Both the position numbers and the translations under genes were made by a program. Below, in pieces: positions 18,225-29,240 of a DNA stretch of 32,537 nucleotides (position 1 is its first letter; every line of letters begins with the position of its first letter). This DNA is from Amycolatopsis orientalis DSM 43388 (GTDB lineage Bacteria > Actinomycetota > Actinomycetes > Mycobacteriales > Pseudonocardiaceae): the NCBI RefSeq assembly GCF_000411975.1, contig NZ_ASXG01000031.1, forward strand, positions 1 through 32,537. The letters run 5' to 3'. The notes under the pieces are model-generated. The model searched no databases. It worked only from the letters and a program-made list of their open reading frames with translations, and had not been told where the DNA came from.

Positions 18225-19460
18225 ATGGGCGAGAACCGGGAAGACCAGGGGAAGCACGCTGAGGACCGGGTTGGGGAACCTGGTTTCGGGAGCGCGGGCT
18301 CGGAGGCCGGGTCCGGCCACGCTGGCGAGGCCGAGGCGAGCGACGAAGCCGTTTCGAAGGCATCGGCCGCTTCGGGCGACGCCGGATCCGCGGCGGCCGG
18401 CTCCGGCGCTGCCGCCGACGCCGCGCTGGGGGAAGAAGCCGTCTCGGACGAGGCGGGTGCCGCCGGATCCGCGACGAGCGGGGCGGAGCCGGCGAGCGCT
18501 GAGTCCGCTTCGGACAGTTCAGCGGCCGAGGCGTCGGCGGGAAGCGGTGCCGCGGGATCGGATTCCGGGCAGCCGGGTCCGTACGTGCGGCTGCAGGATT
18601 TCGAGGCGGACGGTCCGGTCGAATTGGATCTCGGGGTCACGATCGGGCGGGTCGAGGTCGTGCTCGGGCGGGAGTCCGGGGTGACCGTGCGGCTGCAGCA
18701 CGACGCGGGCGAGCAGCCGTCGTGGGTGAACGGGGTCAGCAGCCTGCTGTCGTGGGTCGGGGAGAAAATCGGGGACCAGTTCGGCAGCTTGCCGGAGTTT
18801 TCCGTGGCCGACGCGGTGCGGCAGGCGCGGATCGAGAAGACCGGCAACCGGGTCGTCGTGCGGGCCGCGAAGGCGTGGCAGCTGCGGAACGTTCCGGTGG
18901 CGGTGACGGTTCACGCGCCGGCCGGGTCGCACCTGGAAGTGCGCGCGGGTTCGGCGGACGTCACCGTGACGGGCGCCGCGGGCCGCGCGGACATCCTCAC
19001 CGGGTCCGGCGAGGTCTCGCTGGAACGCGCGGACGGCGCGGCGACCATCCGGACCGGCACCGGAGCGGTGAAACTCGGCCCGACCCTGGCCGGACTGCAG
19101 CTGCGCAGCGGAAGCGGCTCGGTCGAGGCGGCGTCGATCGCCGGACCGGCGACGCTCGGCACCGGCACCGGAAACGTCTGGCTTGGCGCGGTCGAGGGCG
19201 ACGTGATGGCCCGCACCGGCAGCGGAGACCTGTCCGTGGCCGACGCGGCCTCCGGATCGCTCGAACTGATCACCGGTTCGGGAGAGGTGCGAGTCGGCAT
19301 CCGCGGCGGGGTGCGCGCGGAAGTGGAACTGGCGTCGGCGGCCGGCCGGGTTTCGAGCGAGCTGGAGGTCTCGGACACGCCGCCGGAAGGCGCGGTGACG
19401 CTGAAAGTCCGCGCCCGCACCGGAACCGGCAACGCGGTGGTGACCCGCGCGGCCGGCTGA
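18225..19460 (+). CDS. DUF4097-family beta-strand repeat protein
   Basis: This 411-residue protein has a low-complexity Ala/Gly/Ser/Glu-rich acidic region (1-~120) and then a region starting at YVRLQDFEADGPVELDLGV. From about residue 235 there is a repeating beta pattern, with units such as ILTGSGEVSLERADG, IRTGTGAVKLG, LRSGSGSVEAAS, LGTGTGNVWLG and ARTGSGDLSVAD, as in DUF4097 (adhesin-like, right-handed beta-helix style). No signal peptide or membrane helix is visible. Function is unknown; the family is often paired with a small DNA-binding protein. GAAGGGGG lies 7 nt before the ATG and the gene is 14 nt behind the HicB-like gene, so the two form an operon. Confidence 0.88.
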   Translation: MGENREDQGKHAEDRVGEPGFGSAGSEAGSGHAGEAEASDEAVSKASAASGDAGSAAAGSGAAADAALGEEAVSDEAGAAGSATSGAEPASAESASDSSAAEASAGSGAAGSDSGQPGPYVRLQDFEADGPVELDLGVTIGRVEVVLGRESGVTVRLQHDAGEQPSWVNGVSSLLSWVGEKIGDQFGSLPEFSVADAVRQARIEKTGNRVVVRAAKAWQLRNVPVAVTVHAPAGSHLEVRAGSADVTVTGAAGRADILTGSGEVSLERADGAATIRTGTGAVKLGPTLAGLQLRSGSGSVEAASIAGPATLGTGTGNVWLGAVEGDVMARTGSGDLSVADAASGSLELITGSGEVRVGIRGGVRAEVELASAAGRVSSELEVSDTPPEGAVTLKVRARTGTGNAVVTRAAG

Positions 19461-20077
19461 ACATCCCGTCCGCTCCGGCCGGCACTCCACGACCCTGGGT
19501 GCGCCGAGCAGACGGACGCAAGGGGGAGGCGGCGGGCCGCAGCGGAGGAATTCCGGGTGGCCCGCCGCTTCGTGCTGCGCGGGATTTTCCGGCTTGCCAA
19601 GGAATTCCCTCCGGCGGAGAGCCGAACACGAGATGCCGCAACGGTTTCGTGGTGCGCGACTTGGGAATTGCCTGCGAGCGCACTGCCTGTCGACTGCACC
19701 GCCCGGCAAGCTCCGCGCGGGCCGCCGCCCCGCCTAGCGTTCCCCGCAGCTGTCTGCGCCTGACACGGTTCCCGGCGACTGCCCGCGAGCCTCCCGCCCC
19801 ATCGAACGAAGCCTGGCGCCGGTCCACAGCAACAGCGGCAAGCCTCATTCACCAGCAGAGCACACTCCCCCGCACCGCCCAGCGAAACACCGAACGACGC
19901 CCAGCACCCGCCCGCGAGCCAAGCCCTCCCCAACAAACCGCGCAAGCCACTTTCACCAGCCGCGCACGCTTTCCCGCACCCGCCCGCGGGACTCCCACCG
20001 AACCCGTTGCCCAGACCGAACCGGGCCGAATCCGCTGGCACTCCTCCCGGCAAACCCGCCGCCCGAAGGCCCGCCGC
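19461..20077. repeat. 617-bp gene-free stretch with degenerate tandem repeats
   Basis: No credible gene is present. A segment beginning at 19840 (AAGCCTCATTCACCAGC) is repeated in diverged form at 19944 (AAGCCACTTTCACCAGC), about 104 bp later, with similarity continuing for about 40 bp and more weakly beyond. The motifs CCGCACC and CCCGCGAG also recur. The upstream part has two GGAATTCC sites, at about 19547 and 19600. A long minus-strand frame crosses into the DUF4097 gene, but its product is a Cys/Gly/Arg-rich sequence without protein character. The segment looks like decayed, locally repeated DNA between a rightward and a leftward gene. No strong terminator was found; a GGCCGG/CCGGCC pair at 19451-19480 is weak. 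Confidence 0.55.
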
Positions 20078-21292
20078 TCACTTCACCGCGCGCCGCAATG
20101 CCCGCGCGAGATCACCCCGTTCCCCGACCACGACGCCGTCCAGTCCTTGCCATTCCGCCATCGTCCGCAGTTCCCCGGCCAGCTCCGCGGCCACTCGCGC
20201 CTCGTCGACGCCGGGCTCGGCGAACGCGCCCTGCACGCGGAGCACCCCGGCCGCCCGGTCGGATTTCAGGTCCACCCTCGCCGACAGCGCCCCGTCCAGC
20301 AGGAACGGGAACACGTAATACCCGTGCACCCGCTTCGGCTCCGGCACGTAAATCTCGATGCGGTACCGGAATCCGAACAACCGCTCGGTCCGCGCGCGTT
20401 CCCAGATCAGCGGGTCGAACGGGCACAGCAATGCCCGTCCGGGCACTGCCCTCGGCGTGCGCGCATCGACGTGCCGGTATGCGGCCGCGCGCCAATCGGC
20501 GACCTGGACCGGCTCCAGCACGCCCTCCTCGACCAGCTCCTCAACGGCTTGCCGCGACACGTCCGGGCCTAGGCGGTAGTAGTCGCGCAGATCGGTTTCC
20601 GTTGCCACGCCCAAAGCCCGCGCCGAGCGCTCGACCAGGCCGCGCGCGCCTTCCTCCGCGGAAACCTTGCGCGCCAAGATCTCCGGCGGCACCACGCGCT
20701 CAGTCAGGTCGTACAGCCGCTCGAAAGAGCGCCGGGTGCCGGTGCTGAGCTGGCCGACGCCGAACAGGTACTCGCACGCCTTCTTCACCACTGAGCGTTC
20801 CCACCACGCACCCGGCCCGCGCCGGACCGCCTCGGTTTCCAGCTCTTTCTCGATCGCTCCGGCGCCGATCGGGCCGTGTTCCTTCACCACCGCCAGGACG
20901 TCGTCGAGCAGGCCGGGCATCGTGTCGACCACGCGCGTGTAGTTCCGCCACCAGCCGTCCCGTTTGGCCCCGGACCGCAGCAGCGGCCAGTCTTCGATCG
21001 GCAGCAGGCTCGCCTCGTGCGCCCACGACTCGACCAGCAGCCGCGGCCGTCTCGCGCGGTGGCTCCACGCGGCGTCGTCGACCAGCGCCGGGCCGTACGG
21101 GCCCAGGCGCGAGAACAGCGGCATGTAGTGCGCGCGCACGGCGACGTTGACCGAGTCCAGCTGCAGCAGCTGCACCCGGGACAGCACCTTGGCGAGGTGC
21201 CGCCGGGTCGGGGCCGAGGCGGGCCGGGGATCGGCGAACCCCTGCGCGGCCAGAGCGGTGCGGCGGGCGGCGGAAAGGCTGATCGTCTGCAT
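20078..21292 (-). CDS. Winged-helix DNA glycosylase of the YcaQ/AlkX (HTH_42) family
   Basis: This 404-residue protein belongs to the YcaQ/AlkZ superfamily (PF06224), made of tandem winged helices. Characterised members excise alkylated bases and unhook DNA interstrand crosslinks. The catalytic motif is at 44-46 as QLD, in VQLLQLDSVNVAVRAHY; the QxD form is typical of the AlkX (E. coli YcaQ) branch, while AlkZ has QxQ. Further blocks are LVESWAHEASLLP, WWERSVVKKACEYLFGVG and LCPFDPLIWERARTERLFGF. Length matches the family. The ATG at 21292 has GGGA only 2 nt away, so the start is not certain. It is divergent from the GNAT gene. Not next to a biosynthetic cluster, so general DNA repair is more likely than self-resistance. 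Confidence 0.9.
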   Translation of the reverse strand: MQTISLSAARRTALAAQGFADPRPASAPTRRHLAKVLSRVQLLQLDSVNVAVRAHYMPLFSRLGPYGPALVDDAAWSHRARRPRLLVESWAHEASLLPIEDWPLLRSGAKRDGWWRNYTRVVDTMPGLLDDVLAVVKEHGPIGAGAIEKELETEAVRRGPGAWWERSVVKKACEYLFGVGQLSTGTRRSFERLYDLTERVVPPEILARKVSAEEGARGLVERSARALGVATETDLRDYYRLGPDVSRQAVEELVEEGVLEPVQVADWRAAAYRHVDARTPRAVPGRALLCPFDPLIWERARTERLFGFRYRIEIYVPEPKRVHGYYVFPFLLDGALSARVDLKSDRAAGVLRVQGAFAEPGVDEARVAAELAGELRTMAEWQGLDGVVVGERGDLARALRRAVK

Positions 21293-21330
21293 GATCCCGC
21301 CATGGTGCCAGCCACCCCCGACAGTTTCGG

Positions 21331-21336
21331 TACATT
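21331..21336 (+). promoter_or_regulatory. -10 box TACATT for the GNAT gene
   Basis: TACATT lies 6 nt before the GTG at 21343 and there is no ribosome-binding site, which points to a leaderless mRNA. No good -35 box is visible. Confidence 0.5.
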
Positions 21337-21342
21337 GCCCGC

Positions 21343-21897
21343 GTGAGTGCCGCCGAAGTCCGCCCCGCGAACCCGTCCGACGCCGCGGAGATCGCCCGCA
21401 TCCAGCGGCTGACCTGGCGGGCCGCCTACGCCGGCCTTCTGGGCGAGCAAGCCATCGACGAACTCGACCAGGCCGATCTCGAGGGCACTTGGACCGAGAC
21501 GATCGAATACCCCGGTTCCCGCGTCTACCTGGCCGCCGAAGGCTCGTTCACGGTCGGCTACTGCGTCGCGGGTCCGGCTCCGCACGACGAAGCCGCGGCG
21601 GCCGACGGGTCCGCCCCCGAGGACGCTCCCGGCCTGATCGCGTCGCTGGTGGTCGAACCGCGGTGGGGCCGTCGCGGGCACGGCGGGCGGCTGCTCGCGA
21701 CCGCCGCCGCCGGCCTGCGCGCGGACGGCCTGAACCGCGGCATCACCTGGGTCGCCCAGTCCGACCACGCGACGCTCGGCTTCTACCGCCGCGCCGGCTG
21801 GTCCCCCGACGGCACCGTCCGCACCCTCGACACCGGCCGCGGCACGTTGCGCGAGGTCCGGATCACCGGGACCCTCGAACTGGAACTCACACCCTGA
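21343..21897 (+). CDS. GNAT-family N-acetyltransferase
   Basis: This 184-residue GNAT protein transfers an acetyl group from acetyl-CoA to an unknown amine. The N-terminal part (VRPANPSDAAEIARIQRLTWRAAYAG) and the acetyl-CoA loop RWGRRGHGGRLL (around 106-117) fit the family, followed by DHATLGFYRRAGW, the usual C-terminal block. An acidic loop (residues ~82-95) is inserted before the central strand. The GTG start lies 6 nt after TACATT. Its end overlaps the convergent GtrA gene by 11 bp. The substrate is unknown. Confidence 0.9.
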   Translation: MSAAEVRPANPSDAAEIARIQRLTWRAAYAGLLGEQAIDELDQADLEGTWTETIEYPGSRVYLAAEGSFTVGYCVAGPAPHDEAAAADGSAPEDAPGLIASLVVEPRWGRRGHGGRLLATAAAGLRADGLNRGITWVAQSDHATLGFYRRAGWSPDGTVRTLDTGRGTLREVRITGTLELELTP

Positions 21898-22363
21898 CCG
21901 GCTCTTCGCGCTTCGCGAAGACCACCCAGCGCATCACCGAGTACATGAAAACGCCCTCGCACGCCCCGGCGATCAGCCGCGACACGTGGTATTCCACGCC
22001 CAGCGCGGCCAATCCGGCTCCCAGCCCGAGCAGAAACGCCGCGTAGTTCACCGCGATCGCCACCGCGTACCGCACCGCCTGGCGGCCCACCGGCGCGTGC
22101 GAACGGAAGTTCAGCGCGCGGTTCAGCACGAAACTCAGCCCGAACGCGACCACGTACGCGACGCTGATCGACAGCCACACCGGCCACTTCAGCCCGCCGT
22201 GAAACAGGGTCAGCAGCGCCAGATCGACGCCGAACGTGCAGCCGTTGATCACCGCGAAACCGAGGAAACTCGGCGCGACGACCCGGGACAGCCCGAACGG
22301 CAGGACGCGCACGACGGCGGCGCACAGTCCGGCGAACCGGTCGGCGATGGGCACCTCAGGCAC
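21887..22363 (-). CDS. GtrA-family membrane protein
   Basis: This 158-residue protein has four hydrophobic segments in the GtrA arrangement: SFLGFAVINGCTFGVDLALL, LSISVAYVVAFGLSFVLNRALNF with the family's N-x-F-type block, YAVAIAVNYAAFLLGLGAGL, and a last helix ending in RWVVFAKRE. GtrA proteins are thought to help move polyprenyl-linked sugars across the membrane for surface polysaccharide modification. I used GTG 22363; a second in-frame GTG at 22354 is possible and would lose 3 residues. Neither has a clear ribosome-binding site. The stop overlaps the GNAT gene by 11 bp. No glycosyltransferase gene is nearby in this window. It is divergent from the VTT-like gene. Confidence 0.87.
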   Translation of the reverse strand: MPEVPIADRFAGLCAAVVRVLPFGLSRVVAPSFLGFAVINGCTFGVDLALLTLFHGGLKWPVWLSISVAYVVAFGLSFVLNRALNFRSHAPVGRQAVRYAVAIAVNYAAFLLGLGAGLAALGVEYHVSRLIAGACEGVFMYSVMRWVVFAKREEPVRV

Positions 22364-22516
22364 CTGTCCGAGAGTGGCAGCACAAGGTGGCCGAGAGCGG
22401 TCGGCCAGGTGATCTTCTGGGGTTGGCTCCCGGGGAAAGAGTGGGGTTAGCCCCCGTGATCTTTTCGTGATGGCTGCTAGCTTGGAGTGAGCAGGGACAC
22501 GGACGGGGGTGACACG

Positions 22517-23032
22517 ATGGGATGGGTGCTCCTGACCCTCGGCGTCGCCTTCGGCTCGGCGATCGTGCCGCTGGTCAACGCCGAGCTCTTCGTCATCGGC
22601 CTCTGCGCGAGCCAGCACAACGTGCACTGGCTGTGGCTGGGCGGCGCGGTCGCGGTCGGGCAGATCGCCGGGAAACTGCTGTACTACCTGGCCGCGCGCG
22701 GTTCGATCCGGCTCCCGAAATTCCTCCACGACCGGCTGCACCGCGAACGCCCGCTGACCCCGCGGCGAGTCCGCTGGCAGCTGCGCACCAAGGCGATCCG
22801 CGGCAAGATCGAGGCGCTGCGCGAACGCTGCCAGCGCCATCCGCACTGGATGACCGGCACCTACGGGGTCAGCTCGCTCGTCGGGCTGCCGCCGTTCATG
22901 GCGACGAGCGTGCTCGCCGGGATGGTCCGGATGCGGCTGTCGACGTTCCTCGCGGCGGGCCTCGCGGGGCGATGGGTGCGGTTCAGCCTGCTGGCGGCTT
23001 CGCCGGCGATGTTCGCGGGTTGGCTGCAGTAA
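22517..23032 (+). CDS. Small VTT/DedA-like membrane protein
   Basis: This 171-residue protein has hydrophobic segments at about 1-20, 35-60, 110-130 and 145-170. Features such as AELFVIGL, GQIAGKLLYYLAARG and AAGLAGRWVRFSLL resemble the VTT (SNARE-associated, DedA/YqaA-type) fold, whose members scramble or flip lipids. The match is by pattern only and the protein is shorter than classical DedA. ATG 22517 is preferred over an in-frame upstream start at 22487 because GGGGG lies 6 nt before it and hydrophobicity starts there. A TAGCTT box at 22478-22483 would give a leader of about 27 nt. The upstream 153-bp gap is shared with the divergent GtrA gene. Confidence 0.78.
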   Translation: MGWVLLTLGVAFGSAIVPLVNAELFVIGLCASQHNVHWLWLGGAVAVGQIAGKLLYYLAARGSIRLPKFLHDRLHRERPLTPRRVRWQLRTKAIRGKIEALRERCQRHPHWMTGTYGVSSLVGLPPFMATSVLAGMVRMRLSTFLAAGLAGRWVRFSLLAASPAMFAGWLQ

Positions 23033-23193
23033 GCCAGGCTCGGCAAGAACTGCCCTTCAGCGCAGCACGATCTCACCTCGATCGGGCGCGATCCCCACGG
23101 GCGCAAGGCTTGGTGCATCCCGCGAGCGGTAATCCGGCGGCCCGGCGAGCCACCACAGGCGCACTGGGCCAGGTCAACTCAGCGGAGGCCGGG

Positions 23194-23619
23194 TCACCGC
23201 TCGTGCAGCCGCTGACGCCACCACGCAGCGGCATGCCACGAGCTGATCGAGCTCGCCGTCGGGTCGGGCAAGGTCCTCCGCCGGAACTCCTCGTCAAGCG
23301 GGGCAACGACTTCGCGCAGTTCGGCACGGGCGGCACTCGGCAGCGCTCGCAGGGCGGCTTCCAACTCGTCGCGAGCATCGACTGGATCGCAGCACGGGCA
23401 TTCGGGCCACGGCAGATACAACCAGCGGCCAGGCTGGCGGAGAAAGTCTCGATACCGGTCAAGCGCTCGGGAGACGCTTCCGGCCCCCAGTCGGCGAGCC
23501 TCTGCGACCTCGACAGCGGTCTGCGTTCTCCGCGTGACGCCGGGAATCGAGCGTGCCGATGGGCGGTCGCGGACCTCAGCTCGACGGGCGCGCATCGCGC
23601 CGGGCCTTCTACGCGGCAT
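23194..23619 (-). CDS. Hypothetical protein with CPCC motif
   Basis: This 141-codon frame encodes an Arg-rich N-terminus (1-35), then YRDFLRQPGRWLYLPWPECPCCDP (around 55-80), a helical stretch ARDELEAALRALPSAARAELREVV, and a C-terminus with SWHAAAWWRQRLHER. The CPCC suggests metal binding or a redox site, but no family is recognised. Helix-like periodicity after the CPCC suggests a real protein. Third positions are less GC-rich than in neighbouring genes, with several TTG and GAG/GAT codons, so it may have been acquired later. The start is uncertain: ATG 23619 has only AAAGG close by, and an internal ATG (9th codon) is possible. The 161 bp to its left (23033-23193) and 82 bp to its right hold nothing evident. 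Confidence 0.6.
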   Translation of the reverse strand: MPRRRPGAMRARRAEVRDRPSARSIPGVTRRTQTAVEVAEARRLGAGSVSRALDRYRDFLRQPGRWLYLPWPECPCCDPVDARDELEAALRALPSAARAELREVVAPLDEEFRRRTLPDPTASSISSWHAAAWWRQRLHER

Positions 23620-23701
23620 TGGCCTTTCGGGTCAGCATCATCTCGACAGCATGGCACACCTGCTGCCGAGAGGAACCCGATCCGTCGAACGCGGCACCGA
23701 G

Positions 23702-26271
<2,570 letters not shown>

Positions 26272-26284
26272 TCACCATGCGAGG

Positions 26285-26316
26285 AAGGCCCCCTCCCCGG
26301 CCGGAGAGGGGGCCTT
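26285..26316 (-). terminator. Hairpin between pnp and pepR
   Basis: AAGGCCCCCTC (26285-26295) and GAGGGGGCCTT (26306-26316) pair perfectly over 11 bp around a 10-nt loop. It starts 26 nt after the pnp stop. A short U-rich stretch follows only weakly. It may be a terminator or a stabilising 3' end of the pnp mRNA; pepR begins 27 nt further on. Confidence 0.8.
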
Positions 26317-26342
26317 CACGGACCAAGTTTGCGGGAAGAGCC

Positions 26343-28589
26343 TTACTTGGCTTCGGCCTTCTCCGCCTCGGCGTCGCCCTCGGCCGGCTTCGCGGCGTCC
26401 TCGTCCTTGACGACGATCAGGCTGATCTTGCCGCGGTTGTCGATGTCGGCGATCTCGACGCGGATCTTGTCGCCGACGTTCACCACGTCCTCGACCTTCG
26501 CGATCCGCTTGCCGTTGCCCAGCTTCGAGATGTGCACGAGGCCGTCCTTGCCCGGCAGCAGCGAGACGAACGCGCCGAACGCGGCCGTCTTCACCACGGT
26601 GCCCAGGAAGCGCTCGCCGACCTTCGGCAGCTGCGGGTTGGCGATGGCGTTGATCTTGCCGATCGCCGCCTCCGCCGACGGGCCGTCGGCCGCGCCCACG
26701 TAGATCGTGCCGTCGTCCTCGATCGAGATGTCGGCGCCGGTCTCCTCGGTGATCGAGTTGATCATCTTGCCCTTCGGCCCGATGACCTCGCCGATCTTGT
26801 CGACCGGGATCTTCACCGACGTGACGCGCGGGGCGTACGGGCTCATCTCGTCCGGGCCGTCGATCGCCTCGGCGATGACGTCCAGGATGGTGAGGCGAGC
26901 GTCCTTCGCCTGCTTCAGCGCGGCCGCGAGCACCTCGGACGGGATGCCGTCCAGCTTGGTGTCCAGCTGCAGCGCGGTGATGATGTCCTTCGTGCCGGCG
27001 ACCTTGAAGTCCATGTCGCCCAGCGCGTCCTCGGCGCCCAGGATGTCGGTGAGGGCGACGTAGCGGGTCTCCCCGTCGACCTCGTCGGACACCAGGCCCA
27101 TCGCGATGCCCGCGACCGGGGCCTTCAGCGGCACGCCGGCGTTGAGCAGGCCCATGGTGGACGCGCAGACCGAGCCCATCGAGGTCGAGCCGTTGGAGCC
27201 CAGCGCCTCGGAGACCTGGCGGATCGCGTACGGGAACTCGTCCCGCTTCGGCAGCACCGGGACCAGGGCGCGCTCGGCGAGCATGCCGTGGCCGATCTCG
27301 CGCCGCTTCGGCGAACCGACGCGGCCGGTCTCGCCGGTGGAGAACGGCGGGAAGTTGTAGTGGTGCAGGTAGCGCTTCGTCGTCTCCGGCGACAGCGAGT
27401 CGATCTGCTGCTCCATGCGGAGCATGTTCAGCGTGGTGATGCCCAGGATCTGGGTCTCGCCGCGCTCGAACAGCGCCGAGCCGTGCGCCCGCGGGACCAC
27501 GGCGACCTCGGCCGAGAGCTGGCGGATGTCGGTCAGGCCGCGGCCGTCCATCCGGATCTTCTCGGTGAGCACGCGGGTGCGCATGATCTTCTTGGTCAGC
27601 GCCTTGAACGCGCCGCCGACCTCCTTCTCGCGGCCCTCGAAGGCCTCGCCCTCGCCGAGCCCGAGCTTCTCCAGCACGGCCGCCTTGACCTCGTCGGTCG
27701 CCGCGTCGCGCTCCTGCTTGCCGGGGATCTGCAGGGCCTTGGCCAGCTCGTCGGACGCGATCGCGGCGACGGCCTCGTAGATGTCCGGCTGGTAGGCCGG
27801 GTACAGCGGGAACTCGCCGGTCGGCTTCGCGGCGTCGGCGGCCAGGCGCTGCTGCGCCTCGCACAGCACGCGGATGAACGGCTTCGCGGCCTCGAGGCCC
27901 TCGGCCACCGCGGCCTCGTCCGGGGCCTTGCCGCCGGCGGCGATCAGGTCGAGCGTGTGCTCGGTGCCCTCGGCCTCGACCATCATGATCGCGACGTCGT
28001 CTCCGACGATGCGGCCCGCGACCACCATGTTGAAGGTGGCCTTCTCGAGCTGCGGCCAGGTCGGGAACGCGACCCACTGGCCCTCGATCAGCGCGACGCG
28101 CACGCCGCCGACCGGGCCGGAGAAGGGCAGGCCGGCGATCTGGGTGGAGGCCGACGCGGCGTTGATCGCCAGCACGTCGTACGGGTCGTCCGGGTTGAGG
28201 CTCTGGACGGTGATGACGACCTGGATCTCGTTGCGGAGGCCGTCGGCGAAGGACGGGCGCAGCGGGCGGTCGATCAGGCGGGCGGTGAGGATCGCGTCGG
28301 TCGACGGGCGGCCCTCGCGGCGGAAGAACGCGCCCGGGATGCGGCCGGCGGCGTACATCCGCTCCTCGACGTCCACGGTCAGCGGGAAGAAGTCGAAGTG
28401 CTCCTTCGGGTGCTTCGACGCCGTGGTCGCCGACAGCAGCATGGTCTCTTCGTCCAGGTACGCGACGACGGCGCCGGCGGCCTGCTTGGCGAGCCGGCCG
28501 GTCTCGAACCGGACGGTGCGGGTGCCGAACCGGCCGTTGTCCAGAACGGCCTCGGTCTCGAACACGGTGACTCCGGTGGAGTCGGTCAT
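26343..28589 (-). CDS. pnp: Polyribonucleotide nucleotidyltransferase (PNPase, guanosine pentaphosphate synthetase I)
   Basis: PNPase degrades RNA from the 3' end by phosphorolysis and can add 3' tails; in actinobacteria it is also named GpsI. The 748-residue protein has the two RNase PH-like domains separated by a helical domain, with [10 protein letters not shown] in the first and [15 protein letters not shown] in the second. The KH domain ([18 protein letters not shown], about 600-650) and the S1 domain ([20 protein letters not shown], about 665-735) follow. The C-terminus is a short Ala/Glu/Lys tail. GAGGAG lies 9 nt before the ATG. It follows rpsO, as in most bacteria, with hairpins on both sides. 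Confidence 0.98.
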   Translation of the reverse strand: MTDSTGVTVFETEAVLDNGRFGTRTVRFETGRLAKQAAGAVVAYLDEETMLLSATTASKHPKEHFDFFPLTVDVEERMYAAGRIPGAFFRREGRPSTDAILTARLIDRPLRPSFADGLRNEIQVVITVQSLNPDDPYDVLAINAASASTQIAGLPFSGPVGGVRVALIEGQWVAFPTWPQLEKATFNMVVAGRIVGDDVAIMMVEAEGTEHTLDLIAAGGKAPDEAAVAEGLEAAKPFIRVLCEAQQRLAADAAKPTGEFPLYPAYQPDIYEAVAAIASDELAKALQIPGKQERDAATDEVKAAVLEKLGLGEGEAFEGREKEVGGAFKALTKKIMRTRVLTEKIRMDGRGLTDIRQLSAEVAVVPRAHGSALFERGETQILGITTLNMLRMEQQIDSLSPETTKRYLHHYNFPPFSTGETGRVGSPKRREIGHGMLAERALVPVLPKRDEFPYAIRQVSEALGSNGSTSMGSVCASTMGLLNAGVPLKAPVAGIAMGLVSDEVDGETRYVALTDILGAEDALGDMDFKVAGTKDIITALQLDTKLDGIPSEVLAAALKQAKDARLTILDVIAEAIDGPDEMSPYAPRVTSVKIPVDKIGEVIGPKGKMINSITEETGADISIEDDGTIYVGAADGPSAEAAIGKINAIANPQLPKVGERFLGTVVKTAAFGAFVSLLPGKDGLVHISKLGNGKRIAKVEDVVNVGDKIRVEIADIDNRGKISLIVVKDEDAAKPAEGDAEAEKAEAK

Positions 28590-28684
28590 ATGGTCAATCT
28601 CCTCTTTGGTTCCTTCGTACGACGCGAGTCTCCCACTGTGGGACCCGGTTCGCCCGAGAACGCTCGAGGAGGGGTGCGGCCGGT

Positions 28685-28717
28685 CTTCGATCGAAGCCCC
28701 CGGGTCCGTTGCCCGGG
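28685..28717 (-). other. Structured part of the pnp leader
   Basis: In the 197 bp between the rpsO terminator and pnp, two inverted structures are close together: the 12-bp palindrome CTTCGATCGAAG (28685-28696) and two CCCGGG boxes (28699-28704 and 28712-28717) around a 7-nt loop. PNPase mRNAs are often processed and self-regulated through leader hairpins; whether these act so is inference. A weaker TCCCA/TGGGA stem is at 28631-28643. Confidence 0.4.
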
Positions 28718-28786
28718 AACCACTACCGAGGACCGGCGAGATCGTTCCTCCAGCGCGCTCGCGCCGTGTGGGGGTGTGCTTGCGGC

Positions 28787-28816
28787 GAGGGGGAGCGGCC
28801 GGAGCCGCTCCCCCTC
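28787..28816 (-). terminator. Terminator after rpsO
   Basis: GAGGGGGAGCGGC (28787-28799) and GCCGCTCCCCCTC (28804-28816) form a perfect 13-bp stem with a CGGA tetraloop, 9 nt after the rpsO stop. There is no U-tract. It probably ends or attenuates rpsO transcription before pnp. Confidence 0.85.
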
Positions 28817-28825
28817 GTCAGCACG

Positions 28826-29095
28826 CTATCGACGCAGGCCGAGACGCTTGATCAGGTCGCGGTACCGCGCCACGTCCACCTTTTCCGTGTAGTTCAGCAG
28901 CCGGCGGCGACGGCCGACCAGCAGCAGGAGACCGCGACGGGAGTGGTGGTCGTGCTTGTGGGTCTTCAGGTGTTCGGTGAGGCCGATGATCCGCTTGGTC
29001 AGCAGCGCGACCTGGGCCTCGGGGGATCCGGTGTCCGAGTCGTGCAGCCCGTACTCGGCGAGGATCGTCTTCTTCTCTTCGGTGGACAGCGCCAC
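28826..29095 (-). CDS. rpsO: Ribosomal protein S15
   Basis: S15 binds 16S rRNA early in 30S assembly. The 89-residue protein has the family blocks [35 protein letters not shown] and the basic C-terminus [13 protein letters not shown]. The GTG at 29095 is chosen because AAGGAG lies 8 nt before it and the product then matches the family's 89 residues; the frame is open for another 53 codons upstream, which is untranslated leader. That leader (about 29096-29205) contains a CCGCG/CGCGG hairpin (29136-29148) and a TAACCT box (29205-29200) that could be the promoter. S15 often represses its own mRNA through leader structures. Confidence 0.98.
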   Translation of the reverse strand: MALSTEEKKTILAEYGLHDSDTGSPEAQVALLTKRIIGLTEHLKTHKHDHHSRRGLLLLVGRRRRLLNYTEKVDVARYRDLIKRLGLRR

Positions 29096-29240
29096 TGGTG
29101 GTGCTCCTTGTGCATCTCGTGCCGTGAGGCCCGCACCGCGCTTCGCGGCCGGGTGAGACGGTCGCGGCCGCCACGGACTGCAGCCGGACCCGGTTTCCGA
29201 GGTTACCAGCCGGTTGAACTGCGGCTTCCGGCGCGTGCGG

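Noticed and set aside
18911..20053. A 380-codon frame on the minus strand reaching into the gene-free segment
   Set aside because: It is antisense to the DUF4097 gene and its product is a Cys/Gly/Arg-rich sequence without motifs.
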